From assembly GCA_044507605.1 (NCBI GenBank), contig JBIQJI010000008.1, positions 1 to 64,000 of the forward strand: 64,000 bases of DNA. The letters run 5' to 3'. Below the pieces are notes generated by a model. The model had not been told where the DNA came from and did not search any database. It was given only the letters and a program-made list of their open reading frames with translations. Positions 54,566-62,715 of the stretch are shown one piece after another. Position numbers and translations under genes: made by a program. This stretch comes from Thermopolyspora sp044507605. GTDB lineage: Bacteria > Actinomycetota > Actinomycetes > Streptosporangiales > Streptosporangiaceae. Within the stretch, counting starts at the first letter, position 1. Each line of letters opens with the position of its first letter.

Positions 54566-57500
54566 TCAGTATCCGGGCACCTCGATCTCGATGTCGCGCC
54601 GAACGGGCTTGGCCTCGGCGCCGCCGGGCGTGCCGTGGCGTGGGCGCGCCTGCGGCGGCTTCGAGTCGAGCTGCGACAGGGTGTCCCGCAGGTTCTCGCG
54701 CGCGATGCGCAGATCGCGCGGATCGCGGATCTCGGCGGCGCCGAACAGCCACTGCAGTCGTTCGCAGGCGACCTGCTCCAGGTCGCGCGCGGCCCGCGGG
54801 CCGTTCACGAGCAGCTCGGTGTTGGCGTGGTTGACGGTGGCGGTGAGCGTGACGGGATGCCACTCGCCGAGCCGCTCGGCCAGCCCGCGCCGGCTCTCCT
54901 CGCCGTGCCGCAGCGCGTCGTACCGCCGGCCCTCCTTGCGCAGGTAGACCGCGAGGTTCGCCTGGCACATGAAGGTGAACGCGTGGTCGCCGAGGATGGC
55001 GCGGAACCGTTCGAGGCAGTGGCTCGCGTGCTCGACGGCCCCGGAGTAGTCGTCCTGCGCGTGCAGGTCGGCGGCCACGCTGGCGAGGCAGCGCAGCGTG
55101 AGGATGTCGTCGTCGCCGAGCAGGCGGCGATACTGCTCCAGCACCTCGGCATTACGGCTCCGCGACTCCGCCACCTTGCCGAGCCCGCGCTCGGTGACCG
55201 CGAGGCCGTACTCGATGCGCAACCGGTCGAGGCTGCGCGTGCCGAAGGGTTCCTTCTCCCGCCGCACCAGCCGGGCGAGAGCGCGTCTCAGCCACAGGTG
55301 CGCCTCTTCGTACTCGCCGAGGCAGCGCAGGGTGCCGGCCATGTTGACGACGGTCCACCAGGCGTCGTCGTCGTCTTCGCCGGCCACCTGCCGAGTGCGT
55401 TCGAACCGCTCCCGCGCCTGCTTCAGGGCCGCGGTGTAGTCGCCGTTGAGGTGCATCGAGGCGGCGAGGTTGTTGAGCGCCCGGCCCGTCATGCGGTGGT
55501 CGGCCCCCAGGGCCTCGCGCAGGTTCTTGACGGCCCGGTCGTCCCAGCCGAACGCCTCCTGGAAGGCGCCGCGGGCCCGCAGCACGATGGCGTAGCGCGA
55601 CATCGTGGCCCACAGCTGCGGGTGCCGGTCGTGCAGGATGCGCCGGTGCCAGTGCCACGCCGTGCGGATGTGGGTGAGCGCCTGGTCGTACGCGCCGAGT
55701 TTGCGGCAGGCCTCGGCGAGCTCCATGAGCAGGTCGACCTTGACCAGCAGCCTGCGCGCGAGGGCGTCATCGGGCTGCTCCGGCCGCCTGAGCAGCGCGT
55801 CGGCGTCGGGCTCCCAGCTCCGCGCGCACGAGTCACCGATCTGCCGGGCCCGCTCCCAGGCGGTCTTGTCGGCCACCTCGACAAGGCGGCGGACCTGGTC
55901 GACGATCCATCGACGGACCGCCGGGTCGGTGCTCGCCCCGGCGTAGTCCGCGTCGATGTGCACGCTGCTCTCCATGACGTCCTGGTCCCATACCGCAGCC
56001 TGCTCCGACCCCGCCGGGGGGCGTGTCTGGGCCGGGCGGTGCGCCGCGAGCACGCGGTAGATCGCGGTCCGCTCCGTCTCGGCCTGCTCGGCGGTCATGT
56101 CGGCCCGGACGAACTCCGCGATGACACGATGCATCTTCAGCCGCCCGCCGCGAGCGAAGGAGACGGCGGCCAGGCCGAACCGGTCGATGGCCCACAGCAC
56201 GGCGTCGACCAGCACCGGGTAGTGGAAACCGACGCCGTGATCGGCGAGCTCGTCGCACATCGCCCGGGAGTTCAACCGGTCGACCTCGACGCCGTCGGGC
56301 GACAGGAACGAGCACATGCGCAGCACCCGCCGACCCGCTTCGCCGCCGGGGCCGGCGAGCAGCCGCTCCATCGCCAGCCGCACCGTCGCCTGGTACACCG
56401 GCACCTGGTGCACCGGCGGATGGACCGGGGCGGCCCGCCCCGCGGGCTGACGCCTTCTCACGGAGCCGGCCTCTTGCCGGAATCTGGTCACGAATTCGTC
56501 GACCGTCTTCCCCGCCTGGGCGGCCAGCAGCTCGTTGTCCTCGCGCAGCCCGCTCAGCCGGTCGAGCACCCACCCCGCGGCGAGCTCGATGGCGAGCGGA
56601 TAGCCCTCCACCGTGCCGGCCAGCAGCTCGGCGGCGGAGTCGGGGATGAGCTCCCGGGGAAACGTGATGCCGAGGTGCGGCCAGGTCTGCTGCTTGTACC
56701 GGATCAGCTCCAGGCTCTCGGCCGTGGTCAGCGGCCTGACCTCGATGTGACGAGCGCGCTCGCTGGGCTCGACCTCGCGGGCGGTGATCACGACGTCACC
56801 GGTGCCCTCACGGGGGATCAGGCCGTCGAGCGCGCGCAGATCCTCGACGTTGTCGTAGACCAGCAGCCAGCGCATCTCGCCGTCGTGTTTCAGCCTGTCG
56901 AGCACGGTGTCGACGAGGTCGGTGCCCCTGGGCAGCTCCAGCCGCGCGGCGAGCCCGCCGAGCCCGGCACGGACGGTCTGCTCCGTCTCGGCCGCCACCC
57001 ACCACACCACGTCGTACGCGCCGGCGTAGCGGTGGGCGTATTCGAGGGCGATCTGGCTCTTGCCGACTCCCGCCACGCCGCGCAGGGTGGCCCAGCGGAC
57101 CGAGCCGCCATCGCCGGTCAAAAAGTCGCGCAGCTCCTGGATCACCGCGTCGCGGCCGACGAACGACGGGTTGCTGCCCGGCAGCCGCTCGATGTCGGGT
57201 GGCCGGGGGAACCTGCGTCTGCCGGTGGGCGGGAAGTCGCCGGACCGCCCGGGCGATGGCGGCCCGCCGATGCGCAGCCCTTGGTACAGCCGGTTGCGGG
57301 CGTCGCCTTCGGGCAGGTCGGTCAGGTCGAGCTCGTCCAGGCCGTCGGGCGGATCGGGGAAGCCGGCGCGGTCGACCCGCACGGCCAGCACCTTCGCACG
57401 CTGGATCAGGTCGGCGAGCCGCCGTTTCAGCCGCCGGTCGAGCCCGGGCGGGGAGACGAGCAGGACGGCGGTGTGCGGGTCGTTCGCCACCCAGGCGAAT

Positions 57501-58468
57501 CCGGCGACGGCGATCTCCTCGACCTGTACGCCGGCGCGCCCGACCTGTTCGGCGATCCACTCGGCCCAGGCCTCGTAGCGGGGGGTGTGGACCACGAGCA
57601 CGCGGTCGATCGCGGAGACCCGGCCGTCGGTGAGCACCTCGACGAGCCGCTCGCACGCCTCTCGGACACCGCCCGGCCCCCCCGTCGGCTCCTGGAGCAC
57701 CGCGGGGACGTCGGAGAAGGAGGACGCCTCGTAGGGCATCTGAGGGAGGCCGGGGGCATCGCCGGAGGCGCCGGCCGGCCCGGCGATGGGGCCGAACCGG
57801 CGCAGGGCCAGGTCGCGCGGCTCGTCGACGTTCGGGACGGACCCGTCGACCCGCATGGCCAGCGGGACGACGCGCGGCGGGTGCGGGCCGGCGGCGCGGA
57901 TGTCGGCGGCGAACCCGGCGGGCTCGTCGACGTAGTCGCGGGTCAGCGAGAAACAGACGACCGCCTGGTCGCCGAGCCCCGCGATCCAGGCCGTCACATC
58001 GTCCGACCAGCCCACCGGCGCATCGATAAGTACGTAGTCATATCCGGACGTTTGCAAATATGACCGAAATGTCGTTATCCATCCCGAATCAACGGCCAAG
58101 CGCAGCGATTCGGACGAGGATCGGGACGCCGAGCCGTAGGTCAGCAGATCGATGGCGCCACGGTCGGTCACGTCGGTGAGATTGAGCCGGATCGGGTCGG
58201 ACCGGAGTTCGAGCGCCGCGGGATCGCGATCGTTGCGCTCGATCAGGTCGGACAGCCCGCGGCCGCGAGGATCGGGCTCGTCGGGCAGATAGCGCCGCAG
58301 ATAGCGATGGAAGTCGCGGGACCGTGGCTCGCAATCGACGACCAGGACCCGCATGCCCGCCCTGGCCAAAATGACCGCCGCGTTGGCGACGGTGGTCGTG
58401 CGGCCGACGCCGCCCCGGGCCGAACAGAAAATCAGGACCCGGCCAGGACCGCTGGAATCGGCTCCCAT
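54566..58468 (-). CDS. FxSxx-COOH system-type ParA / NB-ARC / TPR protein
   Basis: A 1300-residue three-part protein. Residues 10-230: ParA/MinD-like ATPase with SARGGVGRTTTVANAA, where Arg replaces both lysines of the deviant Walker A. Residues about 275-400: a TIR-like region (RVLVVHTPRYEAWAEWIAEQ). Residues about 430-800: NB-ARC with Walker A GVAGVGKSQIALEYA and Walker B RWLLVYDNVEDL. After 880: TPR repeats. This order is that of the TPR proteins of FxSxx-COOH peptide systems. ATG 58468 follows GGGAG; earlier ATGs at 58480 and 58528 are weaker. The adjacent 60-residue peptide gene supports the assignment. Confidence 0.82.
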   Translation of the reverse strand: MGADSSGPGRVLIFCSARGGVGRTTTVANAAVILARAGMRVLVVDCEPRSRDFHRYLRRYLPDEPDPRGRGLSDLIERNDRDPAALELRSDPIRLNLTDVTDRGAIDLLTYGSASRSSSESLRLAVDSGWITTFRSYLQTSGYDYVLIDAPVGWSDDVTAWIAGLGDQAVVCFSLTRDYVDEPAGFAADIRAAGPHPPRVVPLAMRVDGSVPNVDEPRDLALRRFGPIAGPAGASGDAPGLPQMPYEASSFSDVPAVLQEPTGGPGGVREACERLVEVLTDGRVSAIDRVLVVHTPRYEAWAEWIAEQVGRAGVQVEEIAVAGFAWVANDPHTAVLLVSPPGLDRRLKRRLADLIQRAKVLAVRVDRAGFPDPPDGLDELDLTDLPEGDARNRLYQGLRIGGPPSPGRSGDFPPTGRRRFPRPPDIERLPGSNPSFVGRDAVIQELRDFLTGDGGSVRWATLRGVAGVGKSQIALEYAHRYAGAYDVVWWVAAETEQTVRAGLGGLAARLELPRGTDLVDTVLDRLKHDGEMRWLLVYDNVEDLRALDGLIPREGTGDVVITAREVEPSERARHIEVRPLTTAESLELIRYKQQTWPHLGITFPRELIPDSAAELLAGTVEGYPLAIELAAGWVLDRLSGLREDNELLAAQAGKTVDEFVTRFRQEAGSVRRRQPAGRAAPVHPPVHQVPVYQATVRLAMERLLAGPGGEAGRRVLRMCSFLSPDGVEVDRLNSRAMCDELADHGVGFHYPVLVDAVLWAIDRFGLAAVSFARGGRLKMHRVIAEFVRADMTAEQAETERTAIYRVLAAHRPAQTRPPAGSEQAAVWDQDVMESSVHIDADYAGASTDPAVRRWIVDQVRRLVEVADKTAWERARQIGDSCARSWEPDADALLRRPEQPDDALARRLLVKVDLLMELAEACRKLGAYDQALTHIRTAWHWHRRILHDRHPQLWATMSRYAIVLRARGAFQEAFGWDDRAVKNLREALGADHRMTGRALNNLAASMHLNGDYTAALKQARERFERTRQVAGEDDDDAWWTVVNMAGTLRCLGEYEEAHLWLRRALARLVRREKEPFGTRSLDRLRIEYGLAVTERGLGKVAESRSRNAEVLEQYRRLLGDDDILTLRCLASVAADLHAQDDYSGAVEHASHCLERFRAILGDHAFTFMCQANLAVYLRKEGRRYDALRHGEESRRGLAERLGEWHPVTLTATVNHANTELLVNGPRAARDLEQVACERLQWLFGAAEIRDPRDLRIARENLRDTLSQLDSKPPQARPRHGTPGGAEAKPVRRDIEIEVPGY

Positions 58469-58587
58469 CGTCGCTCCCATCGCGTCATCGCGCACCCGCG
58501 CCGGTCGAGGTGGGCGGAAATGCCGCAATCACCTGACGTCACGGGCCGCGGGCCTGGTGAGCCCCGGCTGAAACGCAAGCGACCCGA

Positions 58588-58629
58588 GGCCCTCCTCCGG
58601 GTAGGACCCGTTCTCAGAGTAGGAGGGCC
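58588..58629 (-). terminator. Hairpin between the peptide gene and the TPR gene
   Basis: GGCCCTCCT and AGGAGGGCC form a perfect 9-bp stem around a 24-base loop that contains a second possible stem CGGGT/ACCCG. It follows the peptide gene's stop by 24 bases. Such a hairpin would let the small peptide be made in excess of the large protein. Confidence 0.6.
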
Positions 58630-58653
58630 GCCCGGGGCGGTCAACGAATGTTT

Positions 58654-58836
58654 TCATTTATCTTGGGGCGGCTGACTCGACTGCACCAGTGGTGCCGCCG
58701 AACCACATTCCAGGTCGTGCAGGATCCGGTCGAGCGCGCCGTTCAGCGCCCGTTTCGACAGTCCGGCGGTTCCGTACAGCCCGATACCCGCGACATCGAC
58801 TATGTCGGACTCTAGATCGTATCTAGGGGAACCCAT
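58654..58836 (-). CDS. Putative RiPP precursor peptide (FxsA-like, no FxSxx end)
   Basis: A 60-residue peptide. Its central part, DIVDVAGIGL and ALNGALDRILHDL, resembles the leader of FxSxx-COOH precursors (VDL-G-L ... ALRRVL). The C-terminus is AAPLVQSSQPPQDK and does not carry the Phe-x-Ser-x-x end on which the radical SAM enzyme of the known system acts. ATG 58836 has only a weak GGCAGG upstream. It is 185 bases before the TPR gene start and divergent from the HExxH protein gene. Assignment rests on size, leader resemblance and neighbours. Confidence 0.65.
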   Translation of the reverse strand: MGSPRYDLESDIVDVAGIGLYGTAGLSKRALNGALDRILHDLECGSAAPLVQSSQPPQDK

Positions 58837-59004
58837 ACCGATGACCTGCCTTTTCCCCGACGTGAAACTCCCGCCGAAAGCATGCGCATCCGGCTAATGC
58901 ATGCCATGCGGCATTAACCTATCATCGATCGCGGACCTATCACCATTGCACCGCTCCCCCGGTCACCCGCCGTTCCTCCCTGCCAGAGAAAGGGGTGGCA
59001 CTAT

Positions 59005-60408
59005 ATGCCGCATTTGGGAAGGCGCGGCGAGAACGAACCCGGGCGCGCTCGGCCCGGCCCTCCCCCACCCCGCCACGGCCTTCGCCAGCAGGTGTTCGAC
59101 GACCTCGCCCGGGGCGGCGGCGGAGCCGAGGCGGCGCGGCTGCTCGCCACCGCCGAGTTCAGCAAGCATCTGCTGCTGCTCCGGCTCGTCGTCGCCGAGG
59201 CGGAGACGGTCCGGCACCCGCAGGCGGCGGAGACCGCCGACGCCTACGACACGCTGGCCGCGCTGCAACGGCTGGCGCCGGGCCCGGTCGAGGCGGTGAT
59301 CCGCTACCCGGCGGTGGGCGTCTGGGCGTACCGGACCATCCAGGCGCTGCGCGGCCCGCGACCCCTCGACGCGCGTCCCGCCCGGCTCACCGCGATCGCC
59401 GCCAGCGCGGCGATCAGCGGCCGGACGTCGGCCACGCTGCGGGTGCACGCCGACGGTCCCGTCGTCGCCCTGCCCGGCGTCGGGCTGGCCGTGCTGCCGG
59501 GGTCCGCGACCGGCGGGACGGTCGCGCTGCGCACCGGACCCGACGGCGCCCTGCTGTCCTCGGGCGGCGCACGCGTCCACCTGCCCGACGAGCCGGACAC
59601 CGACGGCGAAGGCTGGTCGGGCACGCGCGTCCTGTCGCTGCCGCACGACGGACGGCCCGATCCGCTGCGGCTCGCCGTCGACGACCTCGACCCGTACCGG
59701 TTCCCCAGCGAGCTCGTCCACGGGCGGCTGTCGGCGGAGCAGTCCCGCCGCTTCACCGGGGCGGTCGCCGCCGGATGGGAGCTGCTGGCCAGGCACCACG
59801 CGGAGGTGACCGCCGAGGTGCCGGCCGTCATCACCACGCTCACCCCGCTCACGGCACCGCGCGGAGCCATCGTCAGCGCGTCGTCGGGAGCGGCGTTCGG
59901 CTGCGTCGCCCTCTCCGAGCCGCCCGACGACCGCGCCGCCGCCGTCACGTTCGCGCACGAGCTGCGGCACGCCAAGCTGTCGGCCCTGATGGACCTGTTC
60001 CCGCTGGTCCGGGCGGCGCCGCACGAGCTGTTCTACGCGCCCTGGCGCGAGGACCCGCGGCCGCTGTCCGGCCTGCTCCACGGCGCGTACGCCTTCGCCG
60101 GGGTCGCCGCCTTCTGGGGCCGGCAGCGGCACATCGAGACCAGCGGGCGGGCGGTGCTGGAGGCCAACGTCCGGTTCGCCCGATGGCGCGACGCCGCGCT
60201 GGGGGTGGCGCGGTTCCTGGCCGGGTCCGATCGGCTGACCGATGCCGGGCGGCGCTTCGCCACCGGCCTGCTGGCGGAACTGGAGGAATGGCACCGCGCG
60301 GACGTGCCCGCCGAGGCCGCCGCCCGGGCCCGCGACGAGGCGGCCCGGCACCTGGCCCGCTGGACGAGCCGGCACGGGCCGCCGCCGAACGCGCCGTACC
60401 CCGGCTGA
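59005..60408 (+). CDS. HExxH-motif putative peptide-modifying enzyme
   Basis: A 467-residue protein of the type known as HEXXH-motif peptide modification proteins. The motif HELRH (His318, Glu319, His322) sits in FAHELRHAKLSALMDL, as in the family; relatives are reported to be 2-oxoglutarate-dependent peptide beta-hydroxylases, not proteases. The start of the body VFDDLARGGGGAEAARLL also fits. Family members are often fused to or beside the radical SAM enzyme FxsB, which is missing here. ATG 59005 follows GAAAGGGG. Divergent from the peptide gene by 168 bases. Confidence 0.8.
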   Translation: MPHLGRRGENEPGRARPGPPPPRHGLRQQVFDDLARGGGGAEAARLLATAEFSKHLLLLRLVVAEAETVRHPQAAETADAYDTLAALQRLAPGPVEAVIRYPAVGVWAYRTIQALRGPRPLDARPARLTAIAASAAISGRTSATLRVHADGPVVALPGVGLAVLPGSATGGTVALRTGPDGALLSSGGARVHLPDEPDTDGEGWSGTRVLSLPHDGRPDPLRLAVDDLDPYRFPSELVHGRLSAEQSRRFTGAVAAGWELLARHHAEVTAEVPAVITTLTPLTAPRGAIVSASSGAAFGCVALSEPPDDRAAAVTFAHELRHAKLSALMDLFPLVRAAPHELFYAPWREDPRPLSGLLHGAYAFAGVAAFWGRQRHIETSGRAVLEANVRFARWRDAALGVARFLAGSDRLTDAGRRFATGLLAELEEWHRADVPAEAAARARDEAARHLARWTSRHGPPPNAPYPG

Positions 60409-60443
60409 CCCCGTCGGCCCGCGCGGCGGCGGCCCGGGGCGGC

Positions 60444-61064
60444 TCAGGAGACGGGGCCGGTCGAGTTCACCTGGGCGGCGCGGTGCACGACGTGGTCGAC
60501 CATGCCGTACTCCTTGGCCTCCTCGGCGGTGAACCAGCGGTCGCGGTCCCAGTCCCGCTCGACCTGCTCGCGGCTCTGGCCCGTGTGGTGGGCGATGCGC
60601 TCGGCCGTGGTGCGCTTGACGTACGTCATCTGCTCGGCCTGGATCTTGATGTCGCTGGCGGTGCCGCCGAGGCCGCCGGAGGGCTGGTGCATCATGATGC
60701 GGGCGTGGCGCAGGGCGTAGCGGCGGCCGGGGGTGCCGGCGCACAGCAGCACCTGGGCCATCGAAGCGGCCAGGCCGATGGTCACGGTGCTGATCGGGTT
60801 GGGCAGGAACTGCATGACGTCGTACATCGCCATGCCTGCGGTCACCGACCCGCCGGGCGAGTTGATGTAGAGGAAGATGTCGCGCCGGTCGTCCTCGGCC
60901 GACAGCAGCAGGAGCTGGCCGCACACGCGGTTGGCGATCTCGTCGTCGATCTCGCTGCCGATGAAGATGATGCGCTCGCTCAGCAGCCGCTCGTAGACGG
61001 ACTCCTGGGGCCTGCGGCCGATCTCGGTGACGCGGCTGTGCGGGGTGAACGGGCTGGGTTCCAC
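60444..61064 (-). CDS. clpP: ATP-dependent Clp protease proteolytic subunit
   Basis: Serine peptidase of 206 aa that forms the Clp proteolytic chamber. The catalytic triad is visible: Ser101 (GLAASMAQ), His126 (MMHQPSGG) and Asp175 (DWDRDRWF). Handle and LYINSPGGSVTAG strands are intact. The start is GTG 61064 after AGGAGGG. It is a single gene with no clpX or second clpP next to it, so it is probably one of several clpP paralogues. Divergent from a Phd-type antitoxin across a 63-base control region. Confidence 0.93.
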   Translation of the reverse strand: MEPSPFTPHSRVTEIGRRPQESVYERLLSERIIFIGSEIDDEIANRVCGQLLLLSAEDDRRDIFLYINSPGGSVTAGMAMYDVMQFLPNPISTVTIGLAASMAQVLLCAGTPGRRYALRHARIMMHQPSGGLGGTASDIKIQAEQMTYVKRTTAERIAHHTGQSREQVERDWDRDRWFTAEEAKEYGMVDHVVHRAAQVNSTGPVS

Positions 61065-61077
61065 GGGCCCTCCTGAC

Positions 61078-61112
61078 GTACGTTCTGTACATAATCGCTA
61101 GAACGTACAGAA
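61078..61112. promoter_or_regulatory. Nested inverted repeats between clpP and the antitoxin gene
   Basis: GTACGTTC (61078-61085) pairs with GAACGTAC (61101-61108), and TTCTGTAC (61083-61090) pairs with GTACAGAA (61105-61112). The two interleaved inverted repeats share a centre region and lie 16-50 bases before both start codons. The obvious candidate ligand is the adjacent antitoxin, since Phd/YefM proteins bind palindromes at their own promoters. Confidence 0.65.
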
Positions 61113-61127
61113 TGCTAGCATGGTCGC

Positions 61128-61427
61128 ATGACACGTGAGATCCCGGTGACGCAGGCACGCGCCGAGCTGGCCGAACTGGTCAACCGCGTGGCCTACAGCG
61201 GGGAGCGGGTCGTGCTCACCCGCCATGGCCGGCCGCTCGCCGCGCTCGTGTCCTCCGACGACCTCGAACTGCTGGAGGCGCTGGCCGAGCAGCGCATCGC
61301 CGTGACCTCCATCGGCCCCGGCGAGCAGGGCGGCCCGCCCGCCCGCGACGACGCCCCGCTGCGCATCGTCGCCGAGCACCGCCCGAGCGGCTTCGAGCGC
61401 CCCGGCGGCTTCGGCATCGGCACCTGA
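61128..61427 (+). CDS. Orphan Phd/YefM-type antitoxin
   Basis: A 99-residue DNA-binding antitoxin-like protein. The N-terminal domain has REIPVTQARAELAELVNRVA, GERVVLTRHGRPLAALVSS and DDLELLEAL, the Phd/YefM consensus. The C-terminal 40 residues are Pro/Gly-rich. No RelE/Doc-type toxin gene follows, so it may act as a plain repressor of itself and of the divergent clpP. Confidence 0.88.
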   Translation: MTREIPVTQARAELAELVNRVAYSGERVVLTRHGRPLAALVSSDDLELLEALAEQRIAVTSIGPGEQGGPPARDDAPLRIVAEHRPSGFERPGGFGIGT

Positions 61428-61622
61428 CTCCGCCGCCCCGCGGCCGCTCTGCCCACCACGCCGGGTCCGCGCTCGCGGGCACGGGTGTGCGCTCCACCTC
61501 GGCCGACGCCATGACGCCGCCGGTCAGCCTGCGTCGCCGGGCCGTCGGAGTCCGCGCCGGGGCGACCGATAGCGTGGCGCTGATCCGATCCGCCTGTCGA
61601 CCGCCTGTGGAAAGGGAACGCG

Positions 61623-62597
61623 ATGGAGTACGTACGGCTGGGTTCGACCGGCCTGAAGGTGTCCCGGATCTGCCTCGGCATGATGAGCTTCGGCGACCCG
61701 GCGCGGGGCGCCGCCTGGGTGCTCGACGAGGAGCGCAGCGAGCCCATCGTGCGCAAGGCGGCCGAGGCCGGGATCAACTTCTACGACACCGCCGATGTGT
61801 ACACCACGGGCGGCAGCGAAGAGGTGACCGGCCGGCTGCTCCGGAAGATCTTCCCGCGCCGGGAGGACTACGTGCTCGCCACCAAGGTGCGGCTCCCGAT
61901 GGGCGGCGGCCCCAACGACGCGGGGCTGTCGCGCAAGCACATCATGGACGGCATCGACGCCTCGCTGCGCCGCCTCGGCACCGACTACGTCGACCTCTAC
62001 CAGATCCACCGCTGGGACGACGAGACGCCGATCGAGGAGACGATGCGGGCGCTGCACGACGTGGTCCGGGCCGGCAAGGCCCGCTACATCGGCGCCTCCA
62101 CCATGTACGCCTGGCAGTTCGCCAAGGCGCAGCACGTGGCCGAGCTGAACGGCTGGACCACGTTCGTCTCCATGCAGAACCACTACAACCTGGTCTACCG
62201 CGAGGAGGAGCGCGAGATGATCCCGCTCTGCCTCGACCAGGGTGTGGGCATCATCCCGTGGAGCCCGCTCGCGCGCGGCATCCTCGCCCGCGCCGGCGCG
62301 CCCGAGGCGACCACCCGCTCCGGCTCCGACCCGCGCATCGAGGTCCTGTACGGCAGCGCCGGCGAGATCCGGCCGATCCTCGACAGGCTCGCCGCGACGG
62401 CCCGCGACCGCGGCGTGCCCCCGGCCCAGGTGGCGCTCGCCTGGCTGCTGCGCCAGCGGGGCGTCACCGCGCCCATCGTCGGCGCGACCAAGGACCGCCA
62501 CATCGAGGACGCCATCGCCGCCATCACCCTGGACCTCGGCGACGACGAGCTCGCCTACCTCGCCGAGCCCTACCGGCCCCGCCCGGTGATCCACTAG
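61623..62597 (+). CDS. Aldo/keto reductase
   Basis: NADPH-dependent TIM-barrel reductase of 324 aa. The catalytic tetrad is visible: Asp55 and Tyr60 (FYDTADVY), Lys88 (ATKVR) and His129 (YQIHRWD). The cofactor part near the end reads VTAPIVGATKDRHIED. ATG 61623 has GGAA at a suitable distance. Single gene; its carbonyl substrate is unknown. Confidence 0.93.
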   Translation: MEYVRLGSTGLKVSRICLGMMSFGDPARGAAWVLDEERSEPIVRKAAEAGINFYDTADVYTTGGSEEVTGRLLRKIFPRREDYVLATKVRLPMGGGPNDAGLSRKHIMDGIDASLRRLGTDYVDLYQIHRWDDETPIEETMRALHDVVRAGKARYIGASTMYAWQFAKAQHVAELNGWTTFVSMQNHYNLVYREEEREMIPLCLDQGVGIIPWSPLARGILARAGAPEATTRSGSDPRIEVLYGSAGEIRPILDRLAATARDRGVPPAQVALAWLLRQRGVTAPIVGATKDRHIEDAIAAITLDLGDDELAYLAEPYRPRPVIH

Positions 62598-62715
62598 ACC
62601 CGCCGAGCCGTGCCGTCCGTACGGGCCCGGCCCGGTCCGCCGTTTCCCCGGCCCGGCACCGGCGTGACCGTCGGGGCGGGCATCGGGCCGGGCGCCGAGC
62701 TGGGATGATCGGGTG

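Noticed and set aside
54485..58063. A 1192-codon plus-strand frame opposite the ParA/NB-ARC/TPR gene
   Set aside because: Antisense shadow; the minus-strand protein has two P-loops and TPRs while this one has low-complexity composition only.
61128..61622. A toxin gene after the Phd/YefM antitoxin
   Set aside because: The 195 bases between the antitoxin and the aldo/keto reductase have no frame of RelE, Doc or YoeB type on either strand.
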